A stretch of DNA of 64,000 bases from Sphingomonas pseudosanguinis (GTDB lineage Bacteria; Pseudomonadota; Alphaproteobacteria; Sphingomonadales; Sphingomonadaceae): assembly GCF_014196255.1 (NCBI RefSeq), contig NZ_JACIDH010000007.1, positions 62,001-126,000 on the forward strand. Direction: 5' to 3'. Under the pieces are notes generated by a model. The model was not told where the DNA came from and made no database searches. It saw only the letters and a list, made by a program, of their open reading frames with translations. A program made the translations under genes and the position numbers. Positions 16,509 through 24,678 of the stretch are shown one piece after another (the stretch's first letter is position 1; every line of letters starts with the position of its first letter).

Positions 16509-16543
16509 GGGGCGGATCGACACTCGGGCCGCCCCTTTTCTTT
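16509..16543 (+). terminator. Terminator of nepR-phyP
   Basis: GGGGCGG pairs with CCGCCCC over a 13-base loop and is followed by TTTTCTTT, six bases after the phyP stop. Confidence 0.75.
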
Positions 16544-16544
16544 C

Positions 16545-16670
16545 CTTCCCGTAAAGGGGGCCATCGGAAGGCGTGTGAGGGGTATCTCCCTCGTGGTTGC
16601 GGCCGGTCTCTTAAACGCCCCCGTCAGACCTGTCGGCCTGCCACCTCCCCTTGCCTGGGGCGAAACGGGT
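16545..16670. repeat. GC-rich intergenic repeat pair
   Basis: The stretch begins with CCGTAAAGGGGGCC and ends with CCCGTCAGACC, GGCCTGCCACCTCCCC and TGCCTGGGGCG, the same theme as the repeats near 6.4, 21.1 and 49.7 kb. The 455-bp gap between phyP and the entericidin gene holds this repeat, a poly-C hairpin and a promoter, but no gene that I can support. Confidence 0.65.
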
Positions 16671-16803
16671 GAACGTCAGCCCTATCCGCCTCCACGAAAA
16701 AGATTCGCAGTTGCGCAAATTCGCTGGAACCCATGCCCGCTCAGTGGGTTTTGATCTTCGGATAGCGAACTTATGCCCCCCCGCTCTCGCTGTCCAAGAC
16801 ATA

Positions 16804-16852
16804 GGCCTGGAAGCATCCACCCTCCCCCCCCCCCCGGTGATGCTTCCAGGCC
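16804..16852. repeat. Perfect 14-bp inverted repeat with a C12 tract in its loop
   Basis: GGCCTGGAAGCATC (16804-16817) and its exact complement (16839-16852) flank a 21-base loop containing twelve consecutive C residues (16824-16835). There is no T tract on either side. It lies 45 bp before the GGAAC box of the entericidin gene. Homopolymers of this length change length easily by slippage. Confidence 0.85.
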
Positions 16853-16897
16853 TTAATCATTTCTCCCCACATCGCCGCACTTGTCCGTGACACAGCC

Positions 16898-16922
16898 GGA
16901 ACGAAACCGTTTGCCGTGCATT
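16898..16922 (+). promoter_or_regulatory. Candidate EcfG-dependent promoter of the entericidin gene
   Basis: GGAAC (16898-16902), a 16-base spacer and CATT (16919-16922) match the EcfG consensus with one mismatch in the -10 box. The predicted start near 16929 leaves a leader of about 29 bases with AAAAGGAG ahead of the ATG. Entericidin-type lipoproteins are known members of general stress regulons. Confidence 0.6.
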
Positions 16923-16957
16923 CGGCAGGCACGAGTTTTGTCAAAAGGAGACACGGA

Positions 16958-17092
16958 ATGCGCAAGCTCATGGGTCTGGCCATCGTCGCCAGCGCGCTGC
17001 TGGTCAGCGCTTGCAACACGGTCGAGGGCGTTGGCCGCGACGTCAGCTCGGCTGGCAACACGGTCGCCAAGACGGCCAACGACGCCAAGTAA
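16958..17092 (+). CDS. Entericidin A/B family lipoprotein
   Basis: The 44-residue product has a lipoprotein signal peptide with lipobox LVSAC (Cys at 19) and a short mature part starting CNTVEGVGRDVSSAGNTV, the standard entericidin EcnA/EcnB pattern. It should be a small outer- or inner-membrane lipoprotein. AAAAGGAG lies about seven bases before the ATG. It has its own promoter (candidate EcfG type) and an intrinsic terminator, so it is a single-gene unit. Confidence 0.9.
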   Translation: MRKLMGLAIVASALLVSACNTVEGVGRDVSSAGNTVAKTANDAK

Positions 17093-17121
17093 GCCCGTCA
17101 CCCGGCTGGATGCGTTTCAAG

Positions 17122-17151
17122 GGCTCCGGCGGTCTCCGCCGGGGCCTTTTT
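17122..17151 (+). terminator. Terminator of the entericidin gene
   Basis: GGCTCCGGCGG pairs with CCGCCGGGGCC (one G-U pair) across a 3-base loop and runs into five T residues. Confidence 0.9.
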
Positions 17152-17180
17152 CGCGTCTTGGCATGCGGGGATTCCCTTGG

Positions 17181-17261
17181 CCTTCGACTTCGCTCAGGCT
17201 GAACGGGCGTTGTAGCTGGCCCCGATCCCCCACCGCGGTTCGGCCTGAGCGAAGTCGAAGG
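17181..17261. repeat. Inverted pair of REP-like repeats
   Basis: A forward copy (17181-17206, CCTTCGACTTCGCTCAGG then CTGAACGG) and a reverse copy (17236-17261) face each other 29 bp apart, between the terminators of two convergent genes (entericidin and tatC). Confidence 0.88.
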
Positions 17262-17279
17262 CCACGCCCCACCCCCAAT

Positions 17280-17307
17280 AAAAAAGGCCCCGGCTTTCGC
17301 CGAGGCC
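17280..17307 (-). terminator. Terminator of tatABC
   Basis: On the minus strand GGCCTCGGC pairs with GCCGGGGCC across a GAAA loop and is followed by six T residues, 25 bp after the tatC stop. Confidence 0.9.
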
Positions 17308-17332
17308 CCTTCAACCAAGCCCACAAACCCGA

Positions 17333-18121
17333 TCACGCGACAGCGTCGGCGTCCGCCTCTTCCGTGTCGCCCTGCTTCGCCCGGCTGCGTTCGGTGAACC
17401 AGATACCGATGATCGCCAGTTCGTAGAGGATGATCAGCGGCACCGCGAGCAGCACCTGCGACATTAGGTCGGGCGGGGTCAGCACCGCCGCGATCGCGGT
17501 CGCCGCCACGATCGCATAGCGCCGCGCGCCGATCAGCTGCTTGCGGGTGACGATCCCGGCCCGCTCCAGCAGCATCAGCAGCACCGGCAGCAGAAAGGCC
17601 AGACCGAAGGCGAACAGGAACTGCATCACGAAGGACAAATAGTTGCCGATCGCCGGCAGCGCCTCGCGCTTCACGCCGCCGACCATGCCGTCAAAGCCCA
17701 GCAAGAAGTGCAGCGCCATCGGGATGGCGATATAATAGGCCATTGCTGCGCCCATCAGGAACAACACGGGCGTTGCCAACAGGAAGGGCAGCAGCGCCTT
17801 CTTTTCCTTGCGGTACAGCCCCGGCGCCACGAACTGCCAGAGCTGGTTGGCGATTACCGGAAAGGCGATCATCATCGCTGCGAAGAAGGCGACCTTCACC
17901 TGGACGAAGAACGCCTCGAAAATCTCGGTATAGATGACGGTGCCCTGCCCCGCCGCCAATAGTGGCCTGGCCAGGAAGCCGAAAATCGCCTCCGAGAAGT
18001 ACATCGACACGCCAAAGGCGATGCCGATCGCGACGATGCAATAGAGCAGCCGCCGACGCAGCTCGATCAGATGTTCAAGCAGAGGCGCGCGGCTGGCGTC
18101 GATTTCGTCATGCTCGCTCAC
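17333..18121 (-). CDS. tatC: Sec-independent protein translocase TatC
   Basis: The 262-residue protein is the signal-peptide receptor of the Tat export system for folded proteins. It has the N-terminal PLLEHLIELRRRLL, the conserved glutamate loops (IYTEIFEAFFVQVKVAFF) and six predicted membrane helices. The C-terminal tail is acidic. Its start overlaps the tatB stop by four bases, and the order tatA-tatB-tatC is standard. Confidence 0.97.
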   Translation of the reverse strand: MSEHDEIDASRAPLLEHLIELRRRLLYCIVAIGIAFGVSMYFSEAIFGFLARPLLAAGQGTVIYTEIFEAFFVQVKVAFFAAMMIAFPVIANQLWQFVAPGLYRKEKKALLPFLLATPVLFLMGAAMAYYIAIPMALHFLLGFDGMVGGVKREALPAIGNYLSFVMQFLFAFGLAFLLPVLLMLLERAGIVTRKQLIGARRYAIVAATAIAAVLTPPDLMSQVLLAVPLIILYELAIIGIWFTERSRAKQGDTEEADADAVA

Positions 18122-18567
18122 GATGCGGCGCCCTCATTGGGGCGGGGCGTGTGAGGATCGACCGGCGCGGGGCCGATGACGGGCTTTTCGACCATCACCG
18201 GTCGGTCGCTCTGATCGTCATGCTGCGTAGCGGTCGCCGAGCCATGGTCCGGCGAATGATCGACCAAAGCCGGCGAGGTCGGGGTCGGGGTCGGGGCCGG
18301 CGCCGGATCGTTCACCGCCGGGGGCGCATCGGCGGCATGCTCGCGCATGATCCGCTCATTCTCCGCCGCCCAGCGCTTCTCCATCTCCTCCAGCTCGGCC
18401 TCGCGCACCATATTGTCAAAGCCCTGGCGGAACTGGCGCGAGACGCCACGCGCCTTGCCCACCCAGTAACCGACGACGCGCATCGCCTTGGGCAGGTCCT
18501 TGGGACCGATGACGACGAGCGCCACGATGGCGACGAGCAGGAACTCGCTCGAGTCGATGTTGAACAT
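18118..18567 (-). CDS. tatB: Sec-independent protein translocase TatB
   Basis: The 149-residue protein has one N-terminal membrane helix (SEFLLVAIVALVVIGPKDLP) with the glycine-proline hinge and an amphipathic helix (RVVGYWVGKARGVSRQFRQG), then a long acidic and Pro/Thr-rich tail. With TatC it forms the substrate-binding complex. Its stop overlaps the tatC start, and tatA lies 29 bp upstream. Confidence 0.95.
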   Translation of the reverse strand: MFNIDSSEFLLVAIVALVVIGPKDLPKAMRVVGYWVGKARGVSRQFRQGFDNMVREAELEEMEKRWAAENERIMREHAADAPPAVNDPAPAPTPTPTSPALVDHSPDHGSATATQHDDQSDRPVMVEKPVIGPAPVDPHTPRPNEGAAS

Positions 18568-18596
18568 GGAAATCCGGTGCTAGCTGGGAAACCGGA

Positions 18597-18833
18597 TCAG
18601 CGATCGTCGCGCACGCGCTCGCCATCGCGGTCGAAGGCGGGCTCGGCCGACTTCTGCGCCTCGATACGGGCGGATGGCTTGGCGGGCTTTTCGTCTTCCT
18701 CGGCCATGCCCTTCTTGAAGTTCTTCACGCCCTTGGCGACATCGCCCATCAGGTTCGAGAAACGGCCGCCGCCGAGCAGCAGGATGGCGACGATGGCGAG
18801 GACAAGAAGGTGGATCGGGCTGAAGCTGCCCAT
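18597..18833 (-). CDS. tatA: Sec-independent protein translocase TatA
   Basis: The 78-residue pore-forming subunit shows the short N-terminal helix (IHLLVLAIVAILLLGGGRF), the hinge, and an amphipathic helix (VAKGVKNFKKGM), followed by a charged tail. It is first in tatABC and follows scpB by 139 bp, so tatABC may have its own promoter in addition to read-through. Confidence 0.95.
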   Translation of the reverse strand: MGSFSPIHLLVLAIVAILLLGGGRFSNLMGDVAKGVKNFKKGMAEEDEKPAKPSARIEAQKSAEPAFDRDGERVRDDR

Positions 18834-18972
18834 GGCACGTCTCCTGGGAATCTATGGTCTATCTAGGCCTTGGCATCGCCAGCGGCAATGGTCGAGCGAT
18901 GCGGACAAGCCCCGATCAGGGATGCGGAGCCGTGCCTGCGCATTGTGACGTAGCGGTGACGCAAAGGAAAGC

Positions 18973-19575
18973 TCATTCGCCGTCCGACGCCGCCGATGCG
19001 GCGTTATCCGCCTCGTCATCCAGTTTTTCGAGAGCGAGGTCGACCGGATCGAGCAGCCCGGCGGCGCGCAGGTCCTCCAGCCCCGGAAGGTCGCGGCGGC
19101 TGGTCAGCCCGAAATGCTGGAGGAAAGCGGGCGTCGTCGCATAGATCAGCGGCCGCCCCGGCACCTCGCGGCGGCCGGCGGGGCGAACCCACCCCGCCTC
19201 CATCAGCACGTCGAGCGTGCCCTTGGAGATGGCGACGCCGCGGATCGCCTCGATCTCGGCGCGGCTGACGGGTTCGTGATAGGCGATGATCGCCAGCGTC
19301 TCGATCCCGGCGCGCGACAGGCGGCGCGCCTCCTCGCGGTCGCGGCGCAGCAGATGCGCCAGATCGGGCGCGGTCTGGAAATGCCAGCGATCGCCGCGCC
19401 GGACGAGCGCGATGCCCCGGCCGCGATACTGCGCCTCCAGCGTGTCGAGCGCGGCGCGGATGGCGGCATTGTCGGTATCCGCGACATAGGCGCGGATCGA
19501 ATCGATCCCCATCGGTTCGGTCGAGGCGAACAGCACGGCCTCGACCGCGCGGACTATCGGGTCGATCTCGCTCAT
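18973..19575 (-). CDS. scpB: Segregation and condensation protein B
   Basis: The 200-residue ScpB has the two winged-helix domains of this kleisin-associated subunit (AVEAVLFASTEPM, AGIETLAIIAYHEPVSRAEI, IRGVAISKGTLDVLMEAGWV, then RPLIYATTPAFLQHFGL). It binds ScpA and SMC to compact and segregate the chromosome. The start overlaps the scpA stop by four bases. The tail is acidic. Confidence 0.95.
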   Translation of the reverse strand: MSEIDPIVRAVEAVLFASTEPMGIDSIRAYVADTDNAAIRAALDTLEAQYRGRGIALVRRGDRWHFQTAPDLAHLLRRDREEARRLSRAGIETLAIIAYHEPVSRAEIEAIRGVAISKGTLDVLMEAGWVRPAGRREVPGRPLIYATTPAFLQHFGLTSRRDLPGLEDLRAAGLLDPVDLALEKLDDEADNAASAASDGE

Positions 19576-20294
19576 GCCGGCTGACGCACGAACAGCGGCG
19601 CAAAGGGTTCGGCCTGTCGCAGCTCGACCTTGCCCTGCCGCGCCAGTTCCAGCACCGCCAGGAAACTGGAGGCGAGCGCCGAGCGCCGCAGACGCTCGCT
19701 GCCATCGGGCAGGAAGGTCTCGATCGCCGACCAGTCGACGCGGGCTCCCACCAGCATCGAGACCCGCTCCAGCGCGGCCTCCAGCGTCATCACCTGTCGA
19801 TCGGCGACGACATGCATGACCGGGCGGGTACGCGCGTTGATCCGGCCATAAGCGGAGATCAGGTCATAGAGTTCGGCCTGCCACAGCGCCTTGCGCTGCA
19901 CCGCCAGCCCCTCGGGCGCGCCGCGTGCGAAGACATCGCGGCCCAGCCGATCCCGCGCCATCAGCCGCGCGCCCGCCTCGCGCATCGCCGCCAGCCGTTC
20001 GAGCCGGAGTTGCAGACGCAGCGCCAGTTCCTCAGGGTCGGGCTCCTCCTCGGGCTGACGCGGCAGCAGCAGCGCGGATTTGAGATAGGCGAGCCATGCC
20101 GCCATCACGAGATAATCGGCGGCCAGCTCCAGCTGCATCCGCCCCGCGCGGTCGACGAAGCGGAGATATTGCTCGACCAGCGCGAGAATCGAGATTTGGC
20201 GCAGATCGACCTTTTGCGACCGGGCCAGCGACAGCAGAAGATCGAGCGGCCCCTCCCACCCGTCCAGATCAAGCGTCAGCTGTTCCCCCGTCAT
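19572..20294 (-). CDS. scpA: Segregation and condensation protein A (kleisin)
   Basis: The 240-residue kleisin bridges SMC heads and binds ScpB. It has the typical opening LDGWEGPLDLLLSLARSQKVDL, the segment AADYLVMAAWLAYLKSALLLP, and a C-terminal winged helix (SSFLAVLELARQGKVELRQ). The ATG at 20294 gives the standard N-terminus; an upstream start adds 14 unrelated residues. It is translationally coupled to scpB. Confidence 0.95.
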   Translation of the reverse strand: MTGEQLTLDLDGWEGPLDLLLSLARSQKVDLRQISILALVEQYLRFVDRAGRMQLELAADYLVMAAWLAYLKSALLLPRQPEEEPDPEELALRLQLRLERLAAMREAGARLMARDRLGRDVFARGAPEGLAVQRKALWQAELYDLISAYGRINARTRPVMHVVADRQVMTLEAALERVSMLVGARVDWSAIETFLPDGSERLRRSALASSFLAVLELARQGKVELRQAEPFAPLFVRQPA

Positions 20295-20364
20295 CACCGA
20301 ACAGCTTAGCGACGATCCGCCGTGAAGGCGAGACACGCCGGACCGACCGACTGACGACGACCTT

Positions 20365-20386
20365 TAAATCATCACCTGTTGATTTA
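20365..20386. promoter_or_regulatory. Palindromic operator candidate for the TetR regulator
   Basis: TAAATCA and TGATTTA form perfect 7-bp arms around an 8-base centre, in the 104-bp gap between divergent scpA and the tetR-type gene, 13 bp before the latter's ATG. Position and symmetry suit autorepression; the sequence is AT-rich against its surroundings. Confidence 0.55.
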
Positions 20387-20398
20387 TCTGCAGGCGCC

Positions 20399-21019
20399 AT
20401 GACGACCATGATCACCCGCCGCGCCCGAGGGCGTCCGCGTAAAGAGGAAGGCCCCGATCCCCGTCAGATCCTCGACGCCGCCGTCGCCGCCTTTGCCCAG
20501 CATGGTTGGGAGGGGACCCATCTGCGTCAGGTCGCGGAGGCGGCCGGGGTCGACGCCGCGCTGATCGCCCGGCGCTATGACGGCAAGATGGGGCTGTGGC
20601 AGGCGATCGTCGACGATGTCTCGCGCCGGCTGGAGGACATGTTCGCGGATGTCGCGCAAGGCCCCGACGCACCGGCGCGGGACCGGCTGGCCGGTGCGGT
20701 CGAGGCGTTTGTGCGACTGAACCTGAAGCTGCCCGATCTGGGCCGGTTCTTCATCGACCAGATTTCGCGACCGGGCGTGCGACGCGACTATGTGATCGCG
20801 CGGATGTGGGAGGTGTACCGCGCCGCCATGCTGCCGATCGTGGCAGAGGCGCACGGTTCCGCCCGGCCGGGACGCGATCCGGCGGTGTATGTCAGCCTGC
20901 TCCTGGGGGCGGTGGCGATGCCGTTGATGATGCGATCGGTGACGATGGCGGACTGGCAAGACCCGGTGGCGCGGGAGGCGTTTGTGCAGAATGTGCTGCG
21001 GCTGTTCGCCGAGCGATGA
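20399..21019 (+). CDS. TetR/AcrR family transcriptional regulator
   Basis: The 206-residue protein has an N-terminal DNA-binding domain (about residues 20-66: ILDAAVAAFAQHGWEGTHLR, QVAEAAGVDAALIARRYDGK) preceded by the basic arm RRARGRPRKEE. The remaining part is a helical ligand-binding domain with no recognisable ligand class. The start at 20399 follows directly after a palindromic operator candidate. The gene sits on the opposite strand inside an otherwise one-directional set of housekeeping genes, and no target gene is adjacent besides scpA and nagZ. Confidence 0.9.
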   Translation: MTTMITRRARGRPRKEEGPDPRQILDAAVAAFAQHGWEGTHLRQVAEAAGVDAALIARRYDGKMGLWQAIVDDVSRRLEDMFADVAQGPDAPARDRLAGAVEAFVRLNLKLPDLGRFFIDQISRPGVRRDYVIARMWEVYRAAMLPIVAEAHGSARPGRDPAVYVSLLLGAVAMPLMMRSVTMADWQDPVAREAFVQNVLRLFAER

Positions 21020-21023
21020 CCCT

Positions 21024-21153
21024 TATTCCTCCCCTGCAAGGAGAGGGGGACCATGCGGCGCATGGTGGAGGGGGATCGCCACTTGGGATGTCCTATGGGG
21101 AAGCCCCCCTCCGTCAGGGCCGCGCCCTGCCACCTCCCCGCGCCGGGGAGGAT
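21024..21153. repeat. GC-rich intergenic repeat pair
   Basis: The stretch starts TTCCTCCCCTGCAAGGAGAG and ends CCACCTCCCCGCGCCGGGGA, with CCCCTCCGTCAGGGCC before it. The theme is the same as at 6.4, 16.6 and 49.7 kb. It separates the convergent tetR-type gene and nagZ. Confidence 0.7.
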
Positions 21154-21160
21154 TTGGGAT

Positions 21161-22165
21161 TCAATCCGCCAGCGCGAGGAGCGCGTCGCGGCGGGCGATC
21201 AGGTTGGCGAAGTCACCCTCCCCCGCCCCGACACTGGCCATGGCCCGATCGAGCCGCGCCCGAGCCGCCTCGGTGATTGCAGGCACGCAGCCCGCGATCT
21301 CGACCATCTCGTCCATCCGCGCCCAACAATCGAGCACGAGGTCGCACCCCGCCGCCAGCGCACCTGCCGCCTTCTCGCCGGCAGTGCCGCTCAGCGCCTT
21401 CATGTCGATGTCGTCGGTCATCAACAGACCGTCGAAGCCGATGCGCCGGCGGATGATGTCCTCGATCACGATCGGCGACAGCGTGGCGGGGCGCTCGGCG
21501 TCCCACGCCTCGAAGACGATATGGCTGGTCATGCCCATCGGTGTGGCGGCCAGCGTGCGGAAGGGTTCGAGGTCGACCGCCAGCTCCGCCTCGCTCGCGG
21601 TAACGGTGGGGAGCAGATGGTGCGAGTCGACCAGCGCGCGGCCATGGCCGGGCATGTGCTTGACCACGCCGACGACACCCGCCGCCGCCAGCCCCTCCAG
21701 CATCGCGCGCCCGAGCGCCGCGACCTGCATCGGCTCCGCGCCATAAGCCCGGCACGCGATCGCCTCGGTCGTGTCGCTTTGCGCAACATCGAGCAGCGGC
21801 GCGCAGTCGACGGTGATGCCGACCTCGCGCAGCATCAGGCCCAGCGCCTGGCCATTGGCGCGCATCGCCTGGATCGCCGACATCGGCGCGATGGCATAGA
21901 GTTTGGCGAAGGCGGGCCCGGCGGGGAAAGCCGGCCATTCGGGCGGCCCCATCCGCGCGACACGGCCCCCTTCCTGATCGATCAGGATCGCCAGATCGTC
22001 ACGCCCCGCCAGCGCGCGCAGATCGTCGGTCAGCGCGCGCACCTGCGCCCGATCGACGATGTTGCGCTTGAACAGGATATAGCCCGCCGGTTCGACCGAG
22101 GCGAAGAACGCCCGTTCCTCGGGGGTGAGCACCGGGCCCGACAGGCCGTAAATGACGGGGATCAT
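21161..22165 (-). CDS. nagZ: Beta-N-acetylhexosaminidase (glycoside hydrolase family 3)
   Basis: The 334-residue cytoplasmic enzyme removes GlcNAc from anhydromuropeptides in peptidoglycan recycling. It has the NagZ motif KHMPGHG (169-175) followed by DSHHLLP (180-186) on the mobile catalytic loop, and the nucleophile D251 in GLLMTDDIDM. IDQEGGRVARM is also typical. GGAG lies ahead of the ATG at 22165. It lies 45 bp downstream of the SPOR gene in the argS-SPOR-nagZ group. Confidence 0.95.
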   Translation of the reverse strand: MIPVIYGLSGPVLTPEERAFFASVEPAGYILFKRNIVDRAQVRALTDDLRALAGRDDLAILIDQEGGRVARMGPPEWPAFPAGPAFAKLYAIAPMSAIQAMRANGQALGLMLREVGITVDCAPLLDVAQSDTTEAIACRAYGAEPMQVAALGRAMLEGLAAAGVVGVVKHMPGHGRALVDSHHLLPTVTASEAELAVDLEPFRTLAATPMGMTSHIVFEAWDAERPATLSPIVIEDIIRRRIGFDGLLMTDDIDMKALSGTAGEKAAGALAAGCDLVLDCWARMDEMVEIAGCVPAITEAARARLDRAMASVGAGEGDFANLIARRDALLALAD

Positions 22166-22210
22166 GGCAGGCTCCGGCCCCCGGCGCGCCAGCACCGGGG
22201 GTGTGATCGA

Positions 22211-22954
22211 TCAGCTGGCGACGAAGCAGGCCTCGCCCGCGACGCGCAGACGGCCGCAAATATCGGCGGCCTGGTTGGCGCTGCCGGTGTTGACGCGCAG
22301 GCGGTAGAGCGTCTTGCCGTTCGACGCGACCGGCTGGACCACCTTGCCCAGCGCCGCGACATAGGAAAAGCGCTTGGAGAAACGGTCCCAGGCCGCATTG
22401 GCCGAGGCCTCGCTGGGATAGGCGCCCAACTGGACCATCGAACCGCTGCCCGAAGGGGCAGCCGGCGCGGGCCGTGCGGCGGTCACCGGTGCGGGCGCGA
22501 CCAGCTTGCCGCCCGATTCGGGCACCTGCGCCACGGCGTTGCGACCGCCATTGGGTTCGCTCGGCTTCTGGACGACGCGGGTGCCGTTCATCGGCGCTTC
22601 GGGCACGGCGCGCAGATCGATCGCGCCGGTGCCGCCGGTCTTGCCCGCACTGGTGGCGATGGCGGTGTCGCCCTCGCCCTTGACCTTCAGCCCGCCGGGA
22701 TCGGCCGGACGCACCTTGTAATCGCCCTCGGGCGCGGCGATCAGCGCGCCGTCACCGTCGCTCGCGGCGCGGCTCGCCTGCCATTTGTAGAAGCCGAAGC
22801 CGATCGCGGCCAGGATCGCCAGGCCGATGATGACCAGCGCCACGACCTTGCCGATGCCGACGCCCTCGGGTTCGTCGGGCTCGACCGTCTCCAGCCAGGG
22901 GAGACGATCCTCCTCGGGCCGGTCATATCCGCGCAGGTCCATCTCGTCCGCCAT
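22211..22954 (-). CDS. SPOR domain membrane protein
   Basis: The 247-residue protein has a cytoplasmic N-terminus (acidic, PWLETVEPDEPEGVG), one membrane helix (about 36-57, VVALVIIGLAILAAIGFGFY), a Pro/Ala-rich linker, and a C-terminal SPOR domain (about 170-247, SMVQLGAYPSEASANAAWDR, LYRLRVNTG). SPOR domains bind denuded glycan at the division site. The ATG overlaps the argS stop as TGATG; a GTG one codon earlier is possible. The same topology is found in FtsN-like proteins. Confidence 0.88.
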   Translation of the reverse strand: MADEMDLRGYDRPEEDRLPWLETVEPDEPEGVGIGKVVALVIIGLAILAAIGFGFYKWQASRAASDGDGALIAAPEGDYKVRPADPGGLKVKGEGDTAIATSAGKTGGTGAIDLRAVPEAPMNGTRVVQKPSEPNGGRNAVAQVPESGGKLVAPAPVTAARPAPAAPSGSGSMVQLGAYPSEASANAAWDRFSKRFSYVAALGKVVQPVASNGKTLYRLRVNTGSANQAADICGRLRVAGEACFVAS

Positions 22955-24678
22955 CACTTCATCTCCGACACAGCCTCGACGCCCATTAGCGCCAGACCGT
23001 TACGAATGATTTGCCCGATCCCATCGGCCAGGAAAAGACGCGCGGTGGTGACGGCGGCGTCTTCGGCGATCAGGAAGCGGCGATCGGGGCGATCATTGCC
23101 GACATTCCAGGCGGCATGGAAGGCCGCCGCCAGGTCGTAGAGATAGAATGCGATACGATGGGGTTCGCGCGCGGCGGCCGCCGTCTCGACGATGCGCGGG
23201 AATTGCGCGGCCAGCTTCACCAGCGCCAGATCCTCGGCATCGAGCAGCGCCAGATCGGCATCGCCGCCCGCAATCCCCGCCTCGGCTGCGCGACGCTTGA
23301 GCGAGGCGATGCGGGCATGGGCGTACTGCACGTAGAAGACGGGATTGTCCTTCGACGCCTCGACCACCTTGGCGAAGTCGAAGTCCATCTGCGCGTCCGA
23401 GCGCCGGGTCAGCATCGTGAAGCGCACCACGTCCTTGCCGACCTCGCGCACGACGTCCGCCAAGGTGACGAAATTGCCCGCGCGCTTCGACATCTTCACC
23501 GGCTCGCCACCGCGCAGCAGGCGGACCATCTGGACGAGCTTCACGTCGAACTTGGTCTTGCCACCGGTCAGCGCCTCGACCGCCGCGACGATGCGCTTGA
23601 CGGTGCCGGCATGGTCGGCACCCCAGATGTCGATCAGCTGATCGGCATCTTGCGCCTTCTGATAGTGATAGGCCAGGTCGGCGCCGAAATAGGTCCAGGC
23701 GCCGTTCGACTTCTTGATCGGCCGATCCTGATCGTCACCGAACTGGCTGGAGCGGAACAGCGGCAGTTCGACCGGCTCCCAGTCCTCGGGCGTCTCGCCC
23801 TTGGGGGCTTCCAGCACGCCGTCATAGACCAGGCCGCGCGAGCGCAGCTCGGCCTCGGCGGCCTCGGGCTTGCCCGCCGCCTGCAACTCCGCCTCGGAGG
23901 AGAAGAGGTCGTGATGGATGCCGAGCAGCGCCAGATCCTCGCGGATCATCGCCATCATCGCCGCCACCGCGCGGGTGCGGAACAGGGTCAGCCATTCGCT
24001 CTCGGGCGCATCGACGTACTTGTCGCCATATTCGGCGGCGAGTTCGGCACCGATGGGCTTCAGATACTCGCCCGGATACAGGCCTTCGGGAATTTCGATC
24101 GTCGCGCCCAGCGCCTCGCGGTAGCGCAGGTGCGCCGAGCGGGCGAGCACGTCGACCTGGCCGCCGGCGTCGTTGACATAATATTCGCGGATGACCTTAT
24201 GGCCCGCGAACTCCAACAGCGTGGCGAGCGCGTCGCCCACCACCGCGCCGCGGCAATGGCCCATATGCATCGGCCCCGTCGGATTGGCCGAGACATATTC
24301 GATATTGACGGTCACACCCTGCCCACGCGCCGAACGGCCATAATCGCCGCCCGCCTGCGGGATCGCGGCCAGTTCGTCACGCCACGCCGCCTCGGTCAGC
24401 CGCATGTTGAGGAAGCCCGGCCCCGCGACCGAGACGCTCTCCACCTCGTCCAGCTTGCCCAGCTCGGCGGCGATCGCCTCGGCCAGCGCGCGCGGATTGG
24501 TGCCGGCGGGCTTGGCCAGCACCATTGCGGCGTTGGTGGCGAGGTCGCCATGGCTGGCGTCGCGCGGCGGCTCGACCGTGACGTTGCGGCGATCCAGCCC
24601 GCCGGGCAGCGTGCCGGCGGCGACCAGCGTGTCCAGCGCCGCATCGATATGCGCGGCAAAGCGGGTGTAGAGGGTCAT
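22954..24678 (-). CDS. argS: Arginyl-tRNA synthetase
   Basis: The 574-residue class I enzyme has the ArgRS N-terminal Add-1 domain, the HIGH-type motif HMGH (138-141, in NPTGPMHMGHCRG), the KMSK motif (EPVKMSKRAGNFV) and the C-terminal anticodon-binding domain ending LALMGVEAVSEMK. The ATG at 24678 gives the usual start; an earlier in-frame start eight codons upstream is less likely. It is followed without gap by the SPOR gene. Confidence 0.97.
   Translation of the reverse strand: MTLYTRFAAHIDAALDTLVAAGTLPGGLDRRNVTVEPPRDASHGDLATNAAMVLAKPAGTNPRALAEAIAAELGKLDEVESVSVAGPGFLNMRLTEAAWRDELAAIPQAGGDYGRSARGQGVTVNIEYVSANPTGPMHMGHCRGAVVGDALATLLEFAGHKVIREYYVNDAGGQVDVLARSAHLRYREALGATIEIPEGLYPGEYLKPIGAELAAEYGDKYVDAPESEWLTLFRTRAVAAMMAMIREDLALLGIHHDLFSSEAELQAAGKPEAAEAELRSRGLVYDGVLEAPKGETPEDWEPVELPLFRSSQFGDDQDRPIKKSNGAWTYFGADLAYHYQKAQDADQLIDIWGADHAGTVKRIVAAVEALTGGKTKFDVKLVQMVRLLRGGEPVKMSKRAGNFVTLADVVREVGKDVVRFTMLTRRSDAQMDFDFAKVVEASKDNPVFYVQYAHARIASLKRRAAEAGIAGGDADLALLDAEDLALVKLAAQFPRIVETAAAAREPHRIAFYLYDLAAAFHAAWNVGNDRPDRRFLIAEDAAVTTARLFLADGIGQIIRNGLALMGVEAVSEMK

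Noticed and set aside
21053..23140. 695-codon open frame on the plus strand
   Set aside because: It lies antisense to nagZ and the SPOR gene; the translation is Arg/His/Gly-rich low-complexity typical of the complementary frame of GC-rich genes, and matches no family.
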